From assembly GCA_900556765.1 (NCBI GenBank), contig USQH01000085.1, forward strand, positions 1 to 6,290: a stretch of 6,290 nt of DNA, in the 5' to 3' direction. Origin of the DNA: an uncultured Oscillospiraceae bacterium. Lineage in GTDB: Bacteria; Bacillota; Clostridia; Oscillospirales; Acutalibacteraceae. This document shows, piece by piece, positions 1-4,119 of the stretch (the first letter of the stretch is position 1; every line of letters starts with the position of its first letter). A program made the translations under genes and the position numbers. The notes beneath the pieces were generated by a model. That model did no database searches. It was not told where the DNA came from and saw nothing but the letters and a program-made list of their open reading frames with translations.

Positions 1-216
1 TTGCTTTTCCATACGGGAGTTATCGCATCTAAAACGACCAAGGATACGCAGGGCGTCGCCGTAATGACTCAAAAGCGCTCTCAGCGCGTAGTCAACCTTA
101 CGGTATATGAGGAAGGAATGTTGCAAAAGCCGCATCGCTATCGCTCACGCAGCCTGCCTGTTGCCGGTCAGTTGCTTTCAACCGAGGAAAAGGGCGAGCA
201 GCTCTCCTTTGATTAA
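1..216 (+). CDS. Type II DNA topoisomerase A subunit (ParC/GyrA-like), C-terminal fragment
   Basis: The frame is open from the first base of the window to a TAA at 214-216, so this is the last 71 codons of a longer gene and the TTG at position 1 is not a start. The tail contains a TT+DTQGV.VM stretch (about visible residues 12-22) followed by an RYRSRSLPVAGQLL stretch (about 47-60) and an acidic end. I recognise these as the last beta-propeller blade and C-terminus of ATP-hydrolysing topoisomerase A subunits from Clostridia, where a TTR.TQGV.VM element and a YR.R.LPAAG element recur. The intact enzyme would carry the DNA-cleaving tyrosine and work with a GyrB/ParE partner to change DNA topology; none of that part is visible. 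Whether it is gyrase or topoisomerase IV cannot be decided from the tail, so no symbol is given. The gene ends 236 bases before rsmD and seems to be a separate transcription unit. Confidence 0.62.
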   Translation: MLFHTGVIASKTTKDTQGVAVMTQKRSQRVVNLTVYEEGMLQKPHRYRSRSLPVAGQLLSTEEKGEQLSFD

Positions 217-249
217 AAGCGGCAGTAAGGAGATATGTAAATAACGAAT

Positions 250-276
250 GGGACAGCATGATTGATATGCTGTCCC
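250..276 (+). terminator. Perfect 10-bp hairpin after the topoisomerase gene, without a U-tract
   Basis: GGGACAGCAT (250-259) pairs perfectly with ATGCTGTCCC (267-276) around a 7-base loop. It lies 34 bases after the stop codon of the preceding gene, where a terminator would be expected. The following bases are AAACAAGG, not a run of T, so it is not a textbook intrinsic terminator. It may act as a 3'-end stabilising structure, possibly with Rho-dependent termination. The hairpin itself is directly visible; its role is inferred. Confidence 0.5.
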
Positions 277-277
277 A

Positions 278-330
278 AACAAGGCATTATCGGCGCAAAC
301 GCTATCATATATCATTGCCGCTGCCTTGTT
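278..330. repeat. 9-bp inverted repeat with a large AT-rich loop
   Basis: AACAAGGCA (278-286) is the exact reverse complement of TGCCTTGTT (322-330). Inside it, CGGC (291-294) can pair with GCCG (317-320), giving a possible longer branched stem. It begins only one base after the preceding 10-bp hairpin, so the two could form a tandem 3' structure. Downstream is TTAATATTATGAGCG, with only a weak T content. Function is unknown; it could be a second part of the transcript end or a protein-binding site. Confidence 0.4.
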
Positions 331-402
331 AATATTATGAGCGTTCTTTTATTGTTTATAAAAACTAATTTGTGGTATTTTCAATATTTTTTTATTTAGT
401 TA

Positions 403-432
403 TTGACAAAGCTATATGAATAATGTGATAAT
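403..432 (+). promoter_or_regulatory. Sigma-A-type promoter of the rsmD-coaD operon
   Basis: A perfect TTGACA (403-408) is separated by 18 bases from GATAAT (427-432), a 5/6 match to TATAAT. A TG dinucleotide at 424-425 gives the extended -10 form TGtGATAAT, which can offset the slightly long spacer. The predicted start site is near 439-440, immediately before the coding region at 453. The surrounding 330-440 region is strongly AT-rich, as expected upstream of a promoter. Confidence 0.75.
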
Positions 433-452
433 ATTATACGAGGTCATGTGTA

Positions 453-1001
453 ATGAGAGTAATAACCGGATCTGCCCGCGGACGCCGTTTGCGTACTTTG
501 GACGGCAACAATGTTCGCCCGACCACCGATATGGTCAAAGAGGCCATGTTCAGTATAATCCAGTTTGATATTGAGGGCAGAAGTGTCCTTGACCTGTTTT
601 CCGGCAGCGGTCAACTAGGTATTGAGGCAATCAGCCGCGGCGCTTCATCGGCTACATTTGTCGACTGCAGCCGCGCGTCTGTTGATGTTACCCGTGAGAA
701 CATTAAAGCGGTCGGATTTGAACCGCAGTGCAAAATAGTCAACCGCGATTATACCGCTTTTTTATCCAGATGTACCGAAAAATTCGATATTGTGCTGTTG
801 GATCCACCGTATTCAACCGGTATTCTGCAAAACGCGCTGGATAAACTGCCGCGCGTGCTGAAGGATACATCGGTGGTAATATGTGAACATCCGTTTGGTG
901 AAGAAATGCCCGAGTCAACGGGCAGCCTGCCGAAATATCGCGAATATAAATACGGAAAGCTGGCAGTCACCGTTTATAAACGAGGTGAGATTGATGGATA
1001 G
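453..1001 (+). CDS. rsmD: 16S rRNA (guanine966-N2)-methyltransferase RsmD
   Basis: This 182-residue protein is a Rossmann-fold, SAM-dependent methyltransferase that in the known family methylates N2 of G966 in 16S rRNA during assembly of the small ribosomal subunit. The N-terminus MRVITGSARGRRL is characteristic of the family. RPTTDMVKEAMFSII (about 22-36) follows, then SAM-binding motif I, VLDLFSGSGQLGIEA (45-59), a DCS acidic end of the next strand (71-73), and the catalytic DPPY motif (117-120). Length matches the usual 180-200 residues. The ATG at 453 has GAGGT at 440-444 with eight bases between, and the family N-terminus fits exactly. It is the first gene of an operon; its stop overlaps the coaD start by eight bases, implying translational coupling. 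The rsmD-coaD pairing is widespread in bacteria. Nothing looks broken or unusual. Confidence 0.95.
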   Translation: MRVITGSARGRRLRTLDGNNVRPTTDMVKEAMFSIIQFDIEGRSVLDLFSGSGQLGIEAISRGASSATFVDCSRASVDVTRENIKAVGFEPQCKIVNRDYTAFLSRCTEKFDIVLLDPPYSTGILQNALDKLPRVLKDTSVVICEHPFGEEMPESTGSLPKYREYKYGKLAVTVYKRGEIDG

Positions 1002-1497
1002 CAGAATCGCTGTTTGTCCCGGAAGCTTTGATCCGATCACGGTGGGTCATTTGGATATAATCAGTCGTGCGTCAAAGCTGTTTGACCACGTTATTGTGGC
1101 TGTTATGTCAAACGACTCTAAAAAATGCAGTTTTTCCGAGGAGGAGCGTGTGAATATGATCACCGCAACTCTCCGCGAGGCAGGCATAACAAATGTTTCG
1201 GTCGAAAGCTCGGATATGCTGCTTGCCGATTACATGAGGGAAAAGAAAGCCACTGCCATTGTAAAAGGTCTGCGCGCCGTTTCTGACTTTGAATATGAGT
1301 TTCAGATGGCACTGACCAATAAAAAGTTAAATCCCGCCGCAGACACTGTTTTTTTAACTTCGCCGGCCGAGAATATGTTTCTCAGCTCCAGCGTGGTCAA
1401 GCTTATCGCATCACGCGGCGGTGATATAAGCGGGTTCGTTCCCGAAGTTATTCATGACTATATTAAAACCAGACTTTGCAAAAGGGGAGATATGTAA
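994..1497 (+). CDS. coaD: Phosphopantetheine adenylyltransferase CoaD
   Basis: This 167-residue cytoplasmic nucleotidyltransferase catalyses the penultimate step of coenzyme A synthesis, transferring AMP from ATP to 4'-phosphopantetheine to give dephospho-CoA and pyrophosphate. The family motifs are intact: PGSFDPITVGHLDII (9-23) with the TxGH nucleotide-binding signature at 16-19, KGLRAVSDFEYEFQMA (91-106), and the SSSVVK segment near 131-136 corresponding to the ISSTxVKE motif. Length is close to the usual 160 residues. The frame is open further upstream, but the start is the ATG at 994: it has GAGGTGA at 982-988 with a five-base spacing, and translation from there gives the conserved N-terminus. 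It overlaps the end of rsmD by eight bases and stops two bases before the next gene. Family K/R variation at residue 91 is conservative. Confidence 0.96.
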   Translation: MDSRIAVCPGSFDPITVGHLDIISRASKLFDHVIVAVMSNDSKKCSFSEEERVNMITATLREAGITNVSVESSDMLLADYMREKKATAIVKGLRAVSDFEYEFQMALTNKKLNPAADTVFLTSPAENMFLSSSVVKLIASRGGDISGFVPEVIHDYIKTRLCKRGDM

Positions 1498-1499
1498 CT

Positions 1500-1964
1500 A
1501 TGAACATGGAAGAATTATTGGATCAGTTGGACGAGATTCTTGACAACTCAATGAAATTACCCGGCGGCAAAAGTGTTGTCAGTATTGAAAAAATGCGTAT
1601 CGTAATTGACGATATTCGTTTGAATGTTCCTCAGGAAATTAAGCAGGCGAGAGGTATCGTTGCCGATCGTGCTGAGATAATTGCAAACGCCAAGAAGGAA
1701 GCGGAGAATATTATACATAATGCCGAGGAGCGTGCCAGAGCGATGGTTGCTCAGGAAGAAATTACAAAGCTTGCTCAGCAAAAGGCTAATGAGACGGTTG
1801 CACAGGCTCAGGCGAAGTCGAGAGAGATGCGAAAGGCTGCTCAGGACTTTGTCGAGGAGATCATGCGCCGTGTTGACGAAAGTCTTACCGTTAACCTCAG
1901 CGAGGTCAGAAAGACACGTCAGGCTCTTCGTCCCGGCGTTCCGCCTGCAAACAGAGCCGAGTAA
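1500..1964 (+). CDS. Conserved coiled-coil protein, 'ATPase'/ATP-synthase subunit-like in name only
   Basis: This is a 154-residue, highly charged, helical cytoplasmic protein with no signal peptide or membrane segment. After a short helical N-terminus (MNMEELLDQLDEIL) and a GGKSVVSIEKM.IVIDDIRLNVPQEI segment (about 22-47), residues about 48-145 form a long Ala/Glu/Lys/Arg/Gln-rich coiled coil. It ends in an AL.PG.PPANRAE tail. I recognise the pattern as a family found downstream of coaD in many Clostridia and often labelled ATPase or V-type ATPase subunit H because its coil resembles ATP synthase stalk subunits. No Walker A or B motif is visible, so an ATPase function is not supported. DivIVA-like scaffolding is another possible analogy. 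The ATG at 1500 is chosen because AGGGGAG (1483-1489), inside the end of coaD, lies ten bases upstream; the in-frame ATG at 1506 and TTG at 1476 fit less well. True function unknown. Confidence 0.8.
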   Translation: MNMEELLDQLDEILDNSMKLPGGKSVVSIEKMRIVIDDIRLNVPQEIKQARGIVADRAEIIANAKKEAENIIHNAEERARAMVAQEEITKLAQQKANETVAQAQAKSREMRKAAQDFVEEIMRRVDESLTVNLSEVRKTRQALRPGVPPANRAE

Positions 1965-1975
1965 TATTTGCTGCT

Positions 1976-2010
1976 AAGAAATGAGCCGCGCGCAGACGCG
2001 GCTTATTCTT
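1976..2010 (+). terminator. Intrinsic terminator of the rsmD operon
   Basis: AGCCGCG (1984-1990) pairs with CGCGGCT (1997-2003) around a six-base loop. The stem is extended outward by G-T, T-A, A-T and A-T pairs and, past one bulged base, by G-C and A-T pairs reaching about 1976 and 2010. The 3' arm runs into TTATTCTT, a short imperfect U-rich tract. It starts 12 bases after the stop codon of the third operon gene and before the next promoter, which fits operon termination. Confidence 0.75.
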
Positions 2011-2056
2011 GTCGTAAGCATTTTTGTTCACAATACGCCATATTGTCTGTTTAAGG

Positions 2057-2085
2057 TTGCAAATCGGCGTGTTATGTGTTATAAT
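2057..2085 (+). promoter_or_regulatory. Promoter of the PASTA pseudokinase gene
   Basis: TTGCAA (2057-2062, 4/6 match to the -35 consensus) is separated by exactly 17 bases from a perfect TATAAT (2080-2085). A TG at 2077-2078 makes it an extended -10 promoter. The predicted start site is near 2092, giving a leader of about 38 bases before the coding region. Its position after a terminator indicates that the downstream gene is transcribed independently. Confidence 0.75.
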
Positions 2086-2089
2086 ATGG

Positions 2090-2110
2090 AATAAAATTCG
2101 TTTTATTTTT
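2090..2110 (+). promoter_or_regulatory. A/U-stem UUCG-loop hairpin at the 5' end of the pseudokinase leader
   Basis: AATAAAA (2090-2096) and TTTTATT (2101-2107) form a perfect 7-bp stem closed by a TTCG tetraloop (2097-2100), followed by three more T residues. It coincides with the predicted transcription start near 2092, so the hairpin would sit at the extreme 5' end of the mRNA. There it could protect the message from decay or, because of the T run, slow early elongation. The stem has no G-C pairs and the loop lacks the C-G closing pair that makes UUCG especially stable, so the effect may be small. Confidence 0.35.
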
Positions 2111-2129
2111 GTATTCGGGGTGACTGTTT

Positions 2130-3950
2130 TTGCAAGACATAAACAATCTTTGCATGGGCTGTATGTCCGAAAAGGGCAGCGAGTCAATATGTACTCATTG
2201 CGGCTATGATTCTGCCGCGCAAAACCCGGTCGGATATATGCCTGTCAGAACTGTGTTGGATAACCGTTACATAATCGGAAAAGTGATTGACAGTAACGGC
2301 GAGGGCGCTACATATTTAGCTTGGGATCAAAGCAATGAGACTTCTGTCCGCGTGCGTGAGTTTTACCCGGACAAGCTGGCTTCGCGTGCTTCTGACGGCG
2401 TCAGCGTCGAGGTATCTACCGATAATGATCAGCTTTTCGGAACATATATTGACGAGTTTCTTGATCTGGCCCGTGGCCTTGCCGATTGTCAGGATTTGCC
2501 CAATTTGTTGCCTGTAACCGATATTTTTGAGTCCAACGGTACAGCATACTATGTTACGGAAAATGTTAAGGCAATAACTTTGCGTGAGTTTTTGCTTCGC
2601 AACGGCGGACTTCTTACATGGGATCAGTTCAGACCGCTTATTATGCCGGTCATTTCAACCCTTTCTGCGTTACATTCAAAGGGAATCATACATCGTGGCA
2701 TTTCGCCGGAGACACTTCTCGTTGGCAGGGACGGCGTAATACGCATTGTCGGATTTTCAATTGCCGCCGCCCGTACTGATCATTCGGACATTAATGCTCA
2801 GCTTTATCCCGGCTATGCTGCACTTGAACAGTACGGATTTGAAGTCAAGCAGGGCCCGTGGACAGATGTGTACGGACTTACTGCTACGATTTTCCGCGTT
2901 CTTGTCGGTAATCCTCCACCCGAGGCGACCGTACGTGTCTCAAACGACCGCATGGTTATTCCGGCAAAGGTTGTACGTACTATGCCGCAGGGCGTTCTCA
3001 ACGCCATGGCAAAAGGTTTGGCTATATTGGCGGATGACCGTACAAAAAGCATGGAAAGATTCAAGTCGAATATTACCATGCAGCTCGGAGCGGCAGGAAC
3101 GTCAACAGTAGTTATGCCGAAGCTTGCACAAGACGTCGCTGCTGCAAATGGCGCTCAGGCTGAATCGGGCGATGGCGAAACCGAAAGCAACAAGAAGTAC
3201 GTTATTATCGCCATAGCACTTACTGTTCTCGTTCTGTTGGTTGCTCTGTACTTTGTTTGGACTGCTGTTATATCGCCCAATTTGTTCGGAAATAACGATA
3301 GTAGCAGTTCTGATTTGCCGCCAAGCAGAATATCAAGCGTGGCTACATCCGAGACGATCGTCGAGGGTGGGCAGACAATTGTTCCGAATTGTGTCGGCAA
3401 AAAGCTCAGCGAGGTTCTCAGTGATGTTAATACCGCGCTTACCCTCCAGTTCACCGTTGTTGAAAAGAGTTACAGCAGTGAGTATGCCCGCAATACTATT
3501 TATTATCAGAGTATTGAGGCGGGATCCACTGTCGCCGAGGGTACGACTATTGAAATCAAGATCAGTCTCGGTTCCAGTACTATTGTCGTACCGAGTGTAA
3601 AGACTATGTCGCTCGAGCGAGCGATTATAACGCTTGTTGAAGCAGGCTTTGAAATTGGTAACATTACTGTTATGCAAAAAGACGATGCTACTATCGAGTT
3701 CGGAAAGGTTGTTGGTACCGACGTTGACAGCGGCCGCTCGGTTGCTGCCGATAGTGCTATCATAATCTATCAATCCAACCATGACTCTGGGGACTCACCG
3801 AATACATCGAAACCATCAAGCAAACCCAGCAGTAACCCCAGTTCAAAACCCAGTTCGAACCCCAGTAGTTCTGACTCTTCCCACGCATCCAGTGCTTCTT
3901 CCGGTAATGACAGCAGTGCCGGTACTTCTGCGACGAATAATGATCACTGA
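2130..3950 (+). CDS. Zinc-ribbon transmembrane PASTA protein with a degenerate kinase domain (pseudokinase)
   Basis: The protein has 606 residues. Residues 8-24 form a CxxC...CxxC zinc ribbon (C8, C11, C21, C24). A protein-kinase fold follows at about 41-318, then a transmembrane helix at 358-381 preceded by KK, PASTA domains at about 415-482 and 483-551, and a Ser/Pro/Asn-rich tail. Topology is thus kinase inside, PASTA outside, as in PrkC/PknB sensors of peptidoglycan fragments. The fold is recognisable from TYLAWD, HRGISPE, GYAALEQY and QGPWTDVYGL. Catalytic residues are replaced: VAIK Lys by R76, helix-C Glu by L113, HRD Asp by G190, catalytic Asn by T195 and DFG Asp by G208, with two glycines missing from the nucleotide loop. 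A phosphotransfer role is therefore unlikely; a scaffold or sensor role is inferred. The start is TTG at 2130: GGGGTGA (2117-2123) lies six bases upstream, and the ATG at 2154 would remove C8. It has its own promoter, and no PP2C phosphatase gene adjoins it. Confidence 0.88.
   Translation: MQDINNLCMGCMSEKGSESICTHCGYDSAAQNPVGYMPVRTVLDNRYIIGKVIDSNGEGATYLAWDQSNETSVRVREFYPDKLASRASDGVSVEVSTDNDQLFGTYIDEFLDLARGLADCQDLPNLLPVTDIFESNGTAYYVTENVKAITLREFLLRNGGLLTWDQFRPLIMPVISTLSALHSKGIIHRGISPETLLVGRDGVIRIVGFSIAAARTDHSDINAQLYPGYAALEQYGFEVKQGPWTDVYGLTATIFRVLVGNPPPEATVRVSNDRMVIPAKVVRTMPQGVLNAMAKGLAILADDRTKSMERFKSNITMQLGAAGTSTVVMPKLAQDVAAANGAQAESGDGETESNKKYVIIAIALTVLVLLVALYFVWTAVISPNLFGNNDSSSSDLPPSRISSVATSETIVEGGQTIVPNCVGKKLSEVLSDVNTALTLQFTVVEKSYSSEYARNTIYYQSIEAGSTVAEGTTIEIKISLGSSTIVVPSVKTMSLERAIITLVEAGFEIGNITVMQKDDATIEFGKVVGTDVDSGRSVAADSAIIIYQSNHDSGDSPNTSKPSSKPSSNPSSKPSSNPSSSDSSHASSASSGNDSSAGTSATNNDH
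3375..3776 (+). other. Two tandem PASTA domains (extracellular part of the pseudokinase)
   Basis: The first unit (about residues 416-481) runs from IVPNCVGKKLSEV through an SIEAGSTVAEGTTIEIKISLG end. The second (about 484-549) runs from IVVPSVKTMSLERAI through DVDSGRSVAADSAIIIYQS. Both show the PASTA plan: a V(P)-x2-G/K-L/M-S opening, a helix, then a strand pair with a .S..AG..V..G..I.I..S type end. The second unit departs from the common pattern by having D-SGRSVAADS in place of the usual PxxGxxVxxGS. PASTA domains bind muropeptides or beta-lactams in some proteins and are structural in others, so ligand binding is not assured. Confidence 0.85.
3810..3869 (+). repeat. Five imperfect 12-bp repeats coding [K/N]PSS
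   Basis: Five consecutive tetrapeptides, KPSS KPSS NPSS KPSS NPSS (residues 561-580), are coded by 12-base units of the form AAV-CCM-AGY/TCA-NNN. The third bases vary between units, so the array is old or under protein-level selection, not a fresh slippage product. The repeats lie in the predicted extracellular, disordered Ser-rich tail after the second PASTA domain. Such tails often act as wall-spanning spacers. Copy number may vary between strains. Confidence 0.75.
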
Positions 3951-3992
3951 GTAACTAGTGGATTTTAATTAGTAAGATTATTATATAATCAA

Positions 3993-4020
3993 TGCCGACA
4001 CATTGAATAGTGTGTCGGCA
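3993..4020 (+). terminator. Perfect 10-bp hairpin after the pseudokinase gene
   Basis: TGCCGACACA (3993-4002) pairs perfectly with TGTGTCGGCA (4011-4020) around an eight-base loop. It lies 42 bases beyond the stop codon. The 3' flank GTGATTTATAA is only mildly T-rich, so termination by this hairpin alone may be incomplete. A stronger hairpin follows 26 bases later. Confidence 0.55.
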
Positions 4021-4045
4021 GTGATTTATAATGGACGGTAACATA

Positions 4046-4104
4046 AATAAAACGAGCAGCTTATGCTTTCGCGTTTTGCAAAAGTTAAAGCTGCTCGTTT
4101 TATT
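4046..4104. terminator. Bidirectional intrinsic terminator between convergent genes
   Basis: The arm at 4046-4062 pairs with 4088-4104 over 17 bp, with the GC-containing core ACGAGCAGC (4052-4060) against GCTGCTCGT (4090-4098). On the + strand the stem is followed through GTTTTATTATATATT, and on the - strand through GTTTTATTTATG, so both directions have a T-rich tail. The 25-base loop includes a smaller imperfect stem (CTTT..GC against GC.AAAG). It sits between the end of the pseudokinase gene and the end of glnN, 15 bases past the glnN stop on the - strand, so it fits as the shared terminator. Confidence 0.8.
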
Positions 4105-4119
4105 ATATATTGGTGGATG

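Noticed and set aside
229..240. The 12-mer GGAGATATGTAA occurs at 229-240 and again at 1486-1497; in the first case an AAGGAG is followed by ATG-TAA, a start directly followed by a stop.
   Set aside because: One shared 12-mer is expected by chance in about 6 kb, the two contexts differ, and a start-stop pair with a two-base SD spacing is unlikely to be functional.
883..993. Upstream extension of the coaD reading frame into rsmD.
   Set aside because: The extra residues are rsmD codons read in another frame; the ATG at 994 has a strong SD and gives the canonical CoaD N-terminus.
1906..2209. Short open frames on both strands across the gap before the pseudokinase gene (1906-2187 minus, 2024-2209 plus).
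   Set aside because: They cross the terminator and promoter, overlap real genes in other frames and show no conserved motif.
2691..2759. The changed HRD and DFG motifs could be sequencing errors.
   Set aside because: Six separate sites are altered, several by more than one base, with no frame disruption; isolated errors do not explain the pattern.
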